From Mastigocoleus testarum BC008 (GTDB taxonomy: Bacteria > Cyanobacteriota > Cyanobacteriia > Cyanobacteriales > Nostocaceae): 64,000 nt of DNA. The DNA lies in the NCBI RefSeq assembly GCF_001456025.1, contig NZ_LMTZ01000101.1, forward strand, positions 52,947 through 116,946. The letters run 5' to 3'. The notes below the pieces were generated by a model. It did no database searches, was not told the origin of the DNA, and saw only the letters and a program-made list of their open reading frames with translations. The position numbers and the translations under genes are program-made. This document shows, piece by piece, positions 21,501 through 29,800 of this stretch (the first letter of the stretch is position 1; every line of letters begins with the position of its first letter).

Positions 21501-24500
21501 ACTAACACCTAACGGTAAAGTTGACCGTAAAGCACTACCTGTACCCGAATTAATCCAAGTATCATCATCTAATATAGTCCCTGCTTCCACGCCAATTGAG
21601 AATTTATTAGCGGGTATTTGGGCAGAAGTACTTGGTATAGATAAAGTAGGAATTGATAATAACTTCTTTGAATTAGGAGGACATTCCTTAATTGCAACTC
21701 GTGTAATTTCCCAAATCCGGCAAGTATTTCAAGTAGAACTTCCTTTACGTTATTTATTTGAAAAACCAACAGTTGCAGGACTAGGAAAAGAAATTGAAAA
21801 AGCAATTAAGTTAGATTCACCAGTTGAAGCGACGAGTATTGAGCGGATTCCACGTTCGCAAAAATTACCACTATCATTTGCCCAACAACGACTGTGGTTC
21901 CTAGCCCAATTAGAACCAGACAGCCCATTCTACAATATTCCTGCAGCTGTTCGGCTACAGGGAGAATTAAATGTAGAAGCATTACAACAAAGCTTGAACG
22001 AAATTGTGCGCCGTCATGAAGCGCTCAGAACTAATTTCCAAACAATAGAAGGTCAAGCAGTAGCTGTGATCTCGGAACAAAAGCCCCTAACATTACCAAT
22101 ACTAGATATCAGTTCCTTGAGTGCTTTTGAACAAGAAGCTGAAGTTAAAGAACAAACTACAAAAGAAGCACAACAACCTTTTGACATTAGCAGCGATCAT
22201 CTACTTAGAGTAAAATTATTACGTCTTAGCGAACAAGAACATATAATACTACTGACAATGCACCACATTGTCTCTGATGCTTGGTCAGTTGGTGTATTAG
22301 TACAAGAATTTTCTTTATTTTATTCTAACTTCTGCAATGAGGAACCCATCTCAAAAGAAGAACTACCAGTACAGTATGTAGACTTTGCAGCTTGGCAACG
22401 ACAATGGCTGCAAGGAGAAGTACTCGAAACTCAGATATCTTATTGGCTCAAGCAGTTAGAGAACGCACCAAAAGTATTAGAATTACCCACCGACTACCCA
22501 AGACCAGCAATTCAGACTTACCGGGGTGCGACCTATTCATTTAAGTTATCAAAAGAATTATCTATAGCTTTAAATAAATTAAGCCAGCAGCAGGGAACTA
22601 CATTATTCATGACCCTGTTAGCAGGATTCCAAACACTACTATGGCGTTATACAGCCCAAGAAGATATTCTAGTTGGTTCGCCGATTGCTAACCGCAATCG
22701 AGCAGAGATAGAAGGGTTAATTGGATTTTTTGTGAATACCCTGGTTTTACGAACTAACTTAGCAGGAAATCCAAGCTTTGAAGAGCTATTAAAACGGGTA
22801 CGGAAAGTAGCACTAGGAGCTTATGCACATCAGGACTTACCTTTTGAGTTGTTAGTTGAACAACTCAAAGTAGAGCGAGACTTAAGTCATGCACCACTAT
22901 TTCAGGTGATGTTTGTACTTCAAAATGCTCCAATGTCCGCTTTAGAGTTGCCTGGTCTAACTTTAACTTCTTTGGAAGGTGATAGAGATACTTCTAAGTT
23001 TGATTTAACTCTATACATGACAGAAACATTAGAAGGGTTAGTTGGAAACTTAGAATACAATACTGACTTATTTGAGGTAAATACGATACAAAAAATGGTG
23101 GTTCATTTACAAACGTTGCTTGAAGGGATTGTTGCCAATCCACAACAACGTTTGTCAGATTTACCAATATTGACGGAATCTGAACAGCATCAGTTACTGC
23201 ACGAGTGGAATAATACAGAAGCTGAATATCCCCTTCAATGTATCCATGAATTATTTGAAGCCCAGGTAGAGAAAACGCCGGATGCGGTGGCAGTAGTATT
23301 TGAAAACCAACAGCTGACCTACCGGCAGTTAAACCAATGGGCAAATCAACTAGCACATTACTTACAGTCTCTCGGAGTTGGTTCAGGAGTATTGGTAGGA
23401 ATCTGTTTTGAGCCATCCTTGGAGCAGGTGGTGAGCTTGATAGCTGTTCTCAAAGCCAATGGCGTATATGTACCGTTAGATCCAAATTATCCGCAAGAAC
23501 GATTGTCGTTCATGTTAGAAGATTCCAATGTGCATATCCTGTTGACCCAGGAGTCTTTTACCGAAAAAATTTCTTCTCAAAACGCTCATATCGTCTGCCT
23601 AGACAAAGATAAGGGTACCATTGGTAGAGAAAGCGTTGAAAATTTAAATCGTCAAACAACACTGGATGACCTGGCATACGCAATCTATACATCCGGTTCC
23701 ACTGGAAAACCCAAAGCCGTTCTTGGCAAGGTTCGTGGCATTGTCAATCGTTTGCATTGGATGTGGGAAACTATACCATTTGCAGCAGATGAAATTTGCT
23801 GTCAGAAAACTTCCATAAATTTCGTCGATCATGTTGCGGAAATATTTTCTCCCCTTCTGAAAGGGATTCCACTGATGGTGGTTCCAGATAATATACGGGG
23901 CGATATTCCCCAGCTAATGAGCTTGTTAAGCGATCAAAAGATAACTAGAATTGTTCTGGTTCCATCGTTGCTAAAAGCGATGCTAGACAGTGCACCCCAA
24001 CAACTGACAAAACTTCGATATCTCAAATATGTCTTTTGCAGTGGTGAAGCCCTTCCACTAGCCTTGGCTGAGGCATTTAACCAAAAACTCAGTTCTGCCA
24101 GATTGTTCAATCTCTACGGCTCTTCAGAAGTTGCTGCTGATGTTACATGCTTTGAAGTTAATTTCTGGGAAACGCGCCAAAGAATACTGCAATATTTCGA
24201 GCCAGAAGTTGTTCGTGATGCAACCCAAAAGCAGGTTCTTCACCAGAAATCTTTTACCAAACCTGGGGTGAGTCCAGAAATGCTGGCTACACAATTTCAA
24301 CGGAGCGAATTGCCCTTATATCCTTTAACAGTTGATGATTATTACGATAATTTTTCCCAAGAGGTGCTTCCATATACAATCGATACGGGGTCTCCTACAT
24401 ATATTGGGCATATGACATCCGCTTTGCCTGATTTTATGCATGATATGAGCAAGATGATCTCGCGATTGAACCAAAATCTGGTTAAAATTGAGACATCAAA

Positions 24501-26793
24501 GTCTTTGATATTTTTGGAAAGAGAGGCGATCGCCATGTTGCATCGTCTTGTTTATGCATTTTCTGGTGAATTTTACGAGGAAAATATTCAGCGGAAAAAT
24601 CGAAATCTGGGTATCATAACAACTGGCGGTACAACGGCAAACATCAGTGCTTTATTGTGTGCGCGAAACTCAGGATTGTTAAGCAAAGAAAATTCTTGGG
24701 AGTTATCAAAAGAAAGCCTTTATAAGATTCTGAGTAAAAAGGGATATGACGATATCGTCATAATTGGCTCTCGACTAATGCATTATTCTCTCAATAAAGC
24801 AGCTTCGATATTAGGTCTGGGGACAGATAACATTGTTTTTATTGACAGTACTGATGACAGGAAGTTAGATCTCAATCTGCTCAAAGAAAAAATCCGCGAA
24901 TGCAGGAGAAGTAAGCTTTACATCCTAGCTCTTGTAGGTATCGCTGGAACAACAGAAACTGGTGAAATCGATCCTTTATTTGAAATGGGCGATATCGCTC
25001 AGGAATTCGGCATTCATTTTCACGTAGATGCAGCTTGGGGTGGTGCGACGATATTTTCCGACAAGCATAAAGGAAAATTGAAAGGGATTGACAAAGCTGA
25101 TTCTATAACTATCTGTGGGCATAAACAGTTATACCTACCCCAGGGTATTAGTGTTTGTCTGTTTAAAGATCCGCAGATGTTAAACTTTGCCGAAACCACA
25201 GCCCGTTATCAGGCTCAGCGAGATACATTCGATGTCGGACGATTTACGATTGAAGGATCGCGTTCGGCAATTTCATTATGTTTACATGGGGCACTTCATA
25301 TTATCGGTAAAAAGGGATACGAGATTCTAATTAACAATGGGATAGAGAAAGCCCAATATTTTTCCAGACTTATTGAGCAGTTGGAACCATTTGAACTGAT
25401 AATGGAACCAGCTTTGAATATCGTTAATTATCGATATATTCCTGAGGATTTAAGAGCAAAAGCAACACAAAAATCTTTGAGTGACTATGATATCCAAAAA
25501 ATTAATCAACTAAATACACAAATACAAAAAGAACAGTTTGAACAAGGACTGACTTTTGTATCCAAGACCACTTTGATGGACAGTTCTTATGATACAGACA
25601 AAAAAATTGTTGTATTTCGGACTGTTTTATCCAATCCGAATACGACTGCTACAGATTTACGGAGTGTTCTTGAAGATCAACTAAGAATTGCAAATCAAAT
25701 TGAAGCAAGAAGTAAAGAAAAAGGTGATACAGAAGCTACTGTGGAGTATTTTGAAGCTATACATTTGCAGTTGGCGGACGATCCAAAAACAGATATGGGA
25801 GAAGCTCTAGAAGAATATTTGAAAAAAAATACGATTCCGATTGGAAAACCAATTTCAAACACGCAAATTTACATCCTGGACAAGTATGGCAGTCTTCTCC
25901 CGCCAGGTGTTATGGGTGAGCTATATGTAGGAGGAGATGGACTGGCACAAGGATATTTGAATCTGCCTGAGTTAACCCAGGAAAAATTTATTCCTAACCC
26001 ATTTACAAAGGATAACAATAAAACTGAAACGGCAGCAGAAGCAAGATTATATCGGACTGGCGACCTAGCCCGTTGGCTACCAGATGGCAATATCGAATTT
26101 GTAGGGCGTATCGATCACCAAGTGAAGATTCGCGGTTTTCGCATCGAACTGGGAGAAATTGAAGCAGTTATTAGCCAACACCCAGCAGTGCAAGAAGCTG
26201 TAGTCTTAGTCAGGGAAGACTCAGTAGATTTTCAACAAATAGTCGCTTATGTAGTTGCTCAAAAAGAGCAAACACTAACAATTACCGAACTACGGGAATT
26301 TTTAGAATCAAAGTTACCAAACTACATGATTCCGAATGCTTTACTTTTATTAGAGGCACTACCATTAACACCCAATGGCAAAGTTGACCGCAAAGCACTA
26401 CCTATACCGGACCAAGTACGCCCTGAACTGGAAGCGGTTTATATACCACCTCAAACTGAGGTAGAAAAAACTATTGCTAATATTTGGCAAGAAGTTCTTC
26501 GTATTGAAGAAGTTGGTATTTATGATAATTTCTTTGAACTAGGCGGTCATTCATTGCTTGTGGTTCAAGTTCACAGTAAGTTGCAAAAAATATTTCAGCA
26601 ACTTTCATTAGTTGATATTTTTCAATATCCAACCATCAACTACTTAGCCAAATATTTAACTCAGTTACAAGAGAAAGAACAATTTGTTCGAGAAAATGTT
26701 CGTCAAAACAAAAGTCGCACAGCTTCAATGAATCGTCGGAAACAAGCTCGGCAAAATTATCGGATTACAAAACGTAAATCTAATGAAAAATAA
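15538..26793 (+). CDS. Giant NRPS: C*-A(Asp)-PCP-C-A(Gly)-PCP-C-A(beta-Ala::decarboxylase)-PCP
   Basis: 3751 residues, three modules. Residues 10-440 are condensation-like but the HHxxxDG core is replaced by LPSLCAD (139-145), so it is probably a non-condensing interface domain. A1 (about 455-940) has the FAADLGNT variant; pocket D-L-T-K-I-G-H-I-G-K fits the aspartate code. PCP1 Ser near 996. C2 has HHIISDG near 1187; A2 pocket D-I-L-Q-L-G-M-I-W-K fits Gly; PCP2 near 2050. C3 has HHIVSDA near 2242 (Gly to Ala). A3 (2568-3670) reads V-D-A-V-F-S-L-A-D-K, near the beta-alanine code, and is split after the LYGSSEV core by residues about 2875-3430, a complete PLP decarboxylase; the A domain resumes at PIGKPI (from about 3433) and the A6 core. 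PCP3 Ser near 3670. A basic, Arg/Lys-rich C-terminal tail probably docks to the next PKS. Confidence 0.95.
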   Translation: MQVQEITGFQLSPQQKRLWDLQQNSSTFCCQFSILIEGNLQTEILQTAIKRVVNRHDILKTNFSYLAGIKYPVMVVATESVFNWEYQDLSDLSESKIDTRIQELFRVARQEYQNLSQDYPLSLFLIKKSHERHILIITLPSLCADTKTIKNLVNQISQAYIQCCQGKKFSQEYVQYVQFSEWQNQLLVDEDAKTAKEYWKKQEINSLSALKLPGERRENNEDFVSDKLQLTLSQELTEAIFDYSQNHQISVDVLLLSCWQILIWRLTGESDIVIGTACDRRDYEELDDTLGLLATCLPIKTKFTSNLNFTQVLAAVTQTLESATEWQDYFVPEAVETNDLMAFPIGFEFANISETKFDSAEISFTLQEIYSFIEAFKVKLTCLQRNHGLIAEFYYDINYFSKETIQRLAQNFQTLLINIINNPEIPISQLGILSTSEHQQLLIDFNQTQNDYQREKGIHQLFEEQVEKTPDRVAVVFENEELTYAQLNFKANQLAHYLQKLGVKSEVVVGICVERSPKFIISLLAVLKAGAAYLPLDPSLPNEALQFRLQDAQASILIREQGNIENICITEVNLDTDRKIISQESTENPINNIQLENLVYVIYTSGSTGKPKGVAVEHQQLLNYLYGILPKLQLPANANYVTVSTFAADLGNTVIFPCLCSGGCLHIVTWQRASDPNALAGYFRHHPIDCLKIVPSQLAALLSSECWEILPRQLLILGGEAANWNLIENIKRNAPRCRILNHYGPTETTIGVLTYSVGEKVQETATVPIGKPIANTQVYILDVHLQPVPLGVAGELYIGGESLARGYLNHSELTNEKFINNPFSDTQQRLYKTGDRVRYLSDGNLEFLGRLDEQVKIRGYRIELGEISTTLSQHPAVRESVVIAREETSTQKRLVAYIVPKSHSVSDRDFRNFLKAKLPEYMIPTSFVILKALPLTVNGKLDRNALPEPEEVVSRETNFIPPRTPVEEVLAGIWAQLLGVPRIGIEDNFFELGGHSLLATQVISRIRTSFGVEIPLPQLFESANLVALAAQIQTAIRGEQQEIKTITPAPRDKNLPQSFAQQRLWFFDQFEPGSPSYNLPRAVRLQGKLNINALSASLNEIIKRHEILRTSFAIADGQPIQIISDSINLKLPIIDLQNLSPQQREAELYRLAKEEAQTGFDLTQAPLLRARLLQLDAEEHVILLTLHHIISDGWSTDILIREVATLYTAFCVGRHSPLPQLPIQYVDFAVWQRQWLEGEALKNQLAYWQKQLSGELPILQIPTDRPRPTVQTYAGKNLSFVLPKSLSEDLKTLSKREGVTLFMTLLAAFKILLYRYTSQTDILVGSPIANRNRSEIENLIGFFVNTLVLRSNLSGNPTFHNLLKQLRSVALGAYAHQDLPFEKLVEEIQPERNLSHNPLFQVMFVLQNAAMRKLELPGLEVESLENNGTIAKFDLTLVVEDVEQGLVANFEYNTDLFDDITISRLATNFEVLLTGIVANPQQHLGELPLLTTAEEHQLVEWGKGKTSQQPELCLHQLFEAQVEKTPDAIAVVFEDQKLTYKELNAKANQLAHHLRSLGVKPEVLVGICVERSLEMVIGLLAILKAGGAYIPLDPNYPKERLKFILEDTQAPVLLTQVSLLEEIPQHKAQVVCLDTDWHLIARQGQENLLCKLNTDNLAYTIYTSGSTGKPKGVQIFHSALSNFLYSMRQAPGLTSEDTLLAVTTYSFDIAALELFLPIIVGGRLVIASREVASDGMQLSAKITDSKATVMQGTPATWQLLLAADWDGNHQLKILCGGEALPSNLASKLLQQCASVWNMYGPTETTIWSAASQLKTDGEIIPISNPIANTQLYILDQYSQLVPVGVVGELCIAGQGLARGYFNRPDLTAEKFIPNPFSTEAELLYKTGDLGRYLPSGEIEYIGRIDNQVKVRGFRIELGEIEVVISQYPVVRETVVVVREDSVDSQRIVAYVVPHKEQTMAIAQLRNFLESKLPNYMVPSAFVTLEALPLTPNGKVDRKALPVPELIQVSSSNIVPASTPIENLLAGIWAEVLGIDKVGIDNNFFELGGHSLIATRVISQIRQVFQVELPLRYLFEKPTVAGLGKEIEKAIKLDSPVEATSIERIPRSQKLPLSFAQQRLWFLAQLEPDSPFYNIPAAVRLQGELNVEALQQSLNEIVRRHEALRTNFQTIEGQAVAVISEQKPLTLPILDISSLSAFEQEAEVKEQTTKEAQQPFDISSDHLLRVKLLRLSEQEHIILLTMHHIVSDAWSVGVLVQEFSLFYSNFCNEEPISKEELPVQYVDFAAWQRQWLQGEVLETQISYWLKQLENAPKVLELPTDYPRPAIQTYRGATYSFKLSKELSIALNKLSQQQGTTLFMTLLAGFQTLLWRYTAQEDILVGSPIANRNRAEIEGLIGFFVNTLVLRTNLAGNPSFEELLKRVRKVALGAYAHQDLPFELLVEQLKVERDLSHAPLFQVMFVLQNAPMSALELPGLTLTSLEGDRDTSKFDLTLYMTETLEGLVGNLEYNTDLFEVNTIQKMVVHLQTLLEGIVANPQQRLSDLPILTESEQHQLLHEWNNTEAEYPLQCIHELFEAQVEKTPDAVAVVFENQQLTYRQLNQWANQLAHYLQSLGVGSGVLVGICFEPSLEQVVSLIAVLKANGVYVPLDPNYPQERLSFMLEDSNVHILLTQESFTEKISSQNAHIVCLDKDKGTIGRESVENLNRQTTLDDLAYAIYTSGSTGKPKAVLGKVRGIVNRLHWMWETIPFAADEICCQKTSINFVDHVAEIFSPLLKGIPLMVVPDNIRGDIPQLMSLLSDQKITRIVLVPSLLKAMLDSAPQQLTKLRYLKYVFCSGEALPLALAEAFNQKLSSARLFNLYGSSEVAADVTCFEVNFWETRQRILQYFEPEVVRDATQKQVLHQKSFTKPGVSPEMLATQFQRSELPLYPLTVDDYYDNFSQEVLPYTIDTGSPTYIGHMTSALPDFMHDMSKMISRLNQNLVKIETSKSLIFLEREAIAMLHRLVYAFSGEFYEENIQRKNRNLGIITTGGTTANISALLCARNSGLLSKENSWELSKESLYKILSKKGYDDIVIIGSRLMHYSLNKAASILGLGTDNIVFIDSTDDRKLDLNLLKEKIRECRRSKLYILALVGIAGTTETGEIDPLFEMGDIAQEFGIHFHVDAAWGGATIFSDKHKGKLKGIDKADSITICGHKQLYLPQGISVCLFKDPQMLNFAETTARYQAQRDTFDVGRFTIEGSRSAISLCLHGALHIIGKKGYEILINNGIEKAQYFSRLIEQLEPFELIMEPALNIVNYRYIPEDLRAKATQKSLSDYDIQKINQLNTQIQKEQFEQGLTFVSKTTLMDSSYDTDKKIVVFRTVLSNPNTTATDLRSVLEDQLRIANQIEARSKEKGDTEATVEYFEAIHLQLADDPKTDMGEALEEYLKKNTIPIGKPISNTQIYILDKYGSLLPPGVMGELYVGGDGLAQGYLNLPELTQEKFIPNPFTKDNNKTETAAEARLYRTGDLARWLPDGNIEFVGRIDHQVKIRGFRIELGEIEAVISQHPAVQEAVVLVREDSVDFQQIVAYVVAQKEQTLTITELREFLESKLPNYMIPNALLLLEALPLTPNGKVDRKALPIPDQVRPELEAVYIPPQTEVEKTIANIWQEVLRIEEVGIYDNFFELGGHSLLVVQVHSKLQKIFQQLSLVDIFQYPTINYLAKYLTQLQEKEQFVRENVRQNKSRTASMNRRKQARQNYRITKRKSNEK
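20377..20461 (+). repeat. 85-bp identical segment shared by the two Gly adenylation domains, copy 2
   Basis: Identical to 11605-11689 in the preceding gene; both copies lie at the same place in a glycine-type adenylation domain. Evidence for recent exchange between modules. Confidence 0.85.
24160..25830 (+). other. Group II PLP decarboxylase inserted in the beta-Ala adenylation domain
   Basis: Domain-level entry, about 555 residues inside the 3751-residue NRPS. Hallmarks of group II (glutamate/aspartate-type) decarboxylases are present in order: TTGGTTAN (phosphate-binding loop), HVDAAWGG with D3164 for the pyridine nitrogen, and GHKQLYLPQG with K3196 for the Schiff base, followed by DVGRFTIEGSR. 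The C-terminal part (GRFTIEGSR, LHIIGKKGYE, NYRYIP) resembles PanP-type aspartate 1-decarboxylase of Vibrio and relatives as I remember that family, and the insert is about the length of a complete PanP. Since the host A domain carries a beta-alanine-type pocket, L-Asp to beta-Ala is the most economical reaction. The decarboxylase needs a free alpha-carboxylate, so it should act on free Asp before adenylation. Substrate is inference; Glu or 2,4-diaminobutyrate cannot be excluded. Confidence 0.88.
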
Positions 26794-26879
26794 AGAACAA
26801 AGGCTATTCAGTCATTTGATGAAATTTGCGATTCCTAGACTATAAAAGCTCAAGTAAACTTCACAAAAAAGTACTGTAA

Positions 26880-29800
26880 ATGGAAAAGGAAAATAATTTA
26901 ATTAATAGCTTTAATGACAAAGATGAAGTTGCTATCATCGGTATGGCAGGTCGTTTCCCTGATGCCAATAACGTCGATACCTTTTGGCAAAACCTGCAAA
27001 ATGGTGTAGAATCAATTTCTTTTTTCACTGATAAAGAATTATTATCCACAGGACTAGACCCGAAACTATTGAGCGACCATCAATATGTGAAGGCTGGTAC
27101 TGTATTAGAAGATATAGAACTATTTGATGCTTCATTTTTCGGTTTCACTCCCAGAGATGCAGAAATTACAGACCCGCAACACCGTATTTTCATAGAATGT
27201 GTTTGGGAAGCTTTAGAAAATGCTGGTTATGATTCGGAAGCTTACCCTGGTCAAATAGGTCTTTTTGCTGGTACTACTGTTAGTAATTATTTATTATCAA
27301 ATTTATATCCCAATCAGGATTTTATAAAATCAGCCGATACGTTCCAAATTTTTATTGGCAATGATAAAGACCATTTACCTACACAAATTTCTTATAAATT
27401 AAATCTTAAAGGACCAAGTATAAATGTTCAGACCACCTGTTCTACATCATTGGTTGCGGTCCACTTAGCCTGTCAAAGCTTATTAAATGGCGAAAGTGAT
27501 ATTGCACTTGCGGGTGGTGTTTCGATACAAGTTCCACAAAAAACTGGTTATTTGTATCAAGAAGGAAGTATTAATTCTCCTGACGGACATTGTCGAGCCT
27601 TTGATGCTCAAGCTCAAGGAACTGTTTTCGGTAGCGGTTCGGGTGTTGTGGTCTTGAAGCGATTGGAGGACGCTGTTGTTGATGGCGATCGCATTCATGC
27701 GGTAATCAAAGCTTCGGCTATCAATAATGATGGTTCTTTGAAGGTTGGGTATACAGCTCCCAGTGTTGATGGTCAAAGAGAGGTAATTTTAGAAGCCCTA
27801 GCTTTAGCTGGAGTTGAACCAGAAACTATCAATTATATTGAAGCACATGGAACAGGAACCCCTTTGGGAGACCCGATTGAAATCACAGCTCTTACACAAG
27901 CGTTCCGTGCAAGTACAGATAAAAAAGGCTTTTGCGCGATCGGGTCAGTCAAAACCAATATTGGGCATTTGAATACAGCAGCAGGGGTAACAGGATTAAT
28001 TAAAACTGTACTAGCACTCAAAAATAGGCAAATACCTCCGAGTTTGCACTTTCAAAAACCAAATCCTCAGATAGATTTCGCTAATAGTCCCTTCTACGTT
28101 AATAATAAGTTATCAGAGTGGAAAACTAACGATACACCCCGCAGAGCAGGTGTAAGTTCTTTTGGCATTGGTGGGACTAATGCCCATGTCATCTTAGAAG
28201 AAGCTCCAATCATTGAAGCTTCTAGTCTTTCCCGTCCTTACCAATTATTATTACTCTCAGCCAAAACCAGCACAGCTTTAGACACTGTAACACTACAACT
28301 GGGCAATTATTTAGAGCAAAACCCCAATATTGCCCTACCTGATGTAGCTTATACCTTACAAGTGGGTCGCCGAAACTTTGGGTATCGTCGCGTGGTAATT
28401 TGCCAAGAGTTAGATGATGCGGTGAAATCGCTTCACAGCCAAGACCCACAAACTATTTTGATTTCCTACCGTAAGCCAGTTCACTGTCAAGTTATCTTCA
28501 TGTTTTCGGGACAAGGGTCACAATATGCAAACATGGGGAGAGAACTGTATGAAGTAGAACCAACATTTAAAACACATGTAGATATCTGCGCTGAGATTTT
28601 GCAACCCCACATCAGTCTTGATATCCGTTCTTTACTTTACCCCGAAAAAGAAGAGATTGAAACTGCTTCAAAGCAATTACAACAAACATCTTTTACCCAA
28701 CCTGCCTTATTTGTTACAGAATATGCTTTGGCTCAGTTATTCTTATCTTGGGGAGTGCGTCCAGAGGCGACGATCGGTCATAGTATCGGGGAATATGTCG
28801 CCGCAACAATTGCAGGTGTATTTTCTTTAGAAGATGCCCTAAAAATTGTGGCAAAAAGGGGACAGCTGATGCAACAAGTACCCACGGGAAGTATGCTGGC
28901 AGTTAAGCTTCCAGAAAAAGATGTGCGGTTGCTCTTAGATGCACAGATTTTACATAAAAAGCATCTACAAATTGCAGTAATCAACAGCCCCGAATCCTGT
29001 GTAGTTTCAGGAACAAGCGACGCGATCGCAGCCCTGCAGAAACAGTTATTGTCTAAAGAAGTTGAATGTCGGCTATTACATACATCTCATGCTTTCCATT
29101 CTCAGATGATGGAACCGATTTTGTCAGCATTTACTGAGGTTGTCAAAACAGTTAAACTCAATCCTCCGCATATACGCTTTATTTCTAACGTAACTGGTAA
29201 TTGGATTACTGAAGAACAAGCTACAAATCCAGATTACTGGTGCCGACATTTACGACAAACTGTGAGGTTCTCGGATGGTATATCCCAATTGATACAACAG
29301 TTTGAAGGTGTTTTCCTAGAGATAGGACCGGGACGAACTCTAAGCACATTAACGAGACAGCATTTAGAGATAAATACTGAGCAGCAGGTATTAACTTCAT
29401 TACGCCATGTAAAAGAGCAACAATCTGATGTTAGCTTTCTATTACAAACATTAGGTAGACTGTGGCTTAGGGGTGTAGAAATAGATTGGTCGGAGTTTTA
29501 TACTCACGAGCATCGTCATCGTTTGCCTTTACCAACTTACCCCTTCGAACGACAAAGGTACTGGGTTGATGCGAAATCCTCATCTTCTTCTATAAGTAAA
29601 AAACTAACAACATTAGATAATAAACAAGATATTGCTGACTGGTTTTATATACCTTCATGGAAACGTTCTTTATTGCCTAATTTATACTCTACTCAAATAG
29701 AATCTACACAAGAAACATGGCTATTTTTTGTCGATGATTTAGGAATCGGCGAGCAATTAATTAACGTATTTAAAAACCAAAATAAAAATGTAATAGCTGT

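Noticed and set aside
22994..23416. 140-codon minus-strand ORF inside the giant NRPS
   Set aside because: Lies fully opposite conserved C/A-domain coding sequence, has no recognisable domain and is a frame shadow.
24160..25830. Interruption of the A domain as a separate gene or assembly chimera
   Set aside because: One continuous frame enters and leaves the insert with both A-domain halves in register and complete core motifs, and there is no start, stop or IS-like border. Misassembly cannot be excluded without reads but nothing suggests it.
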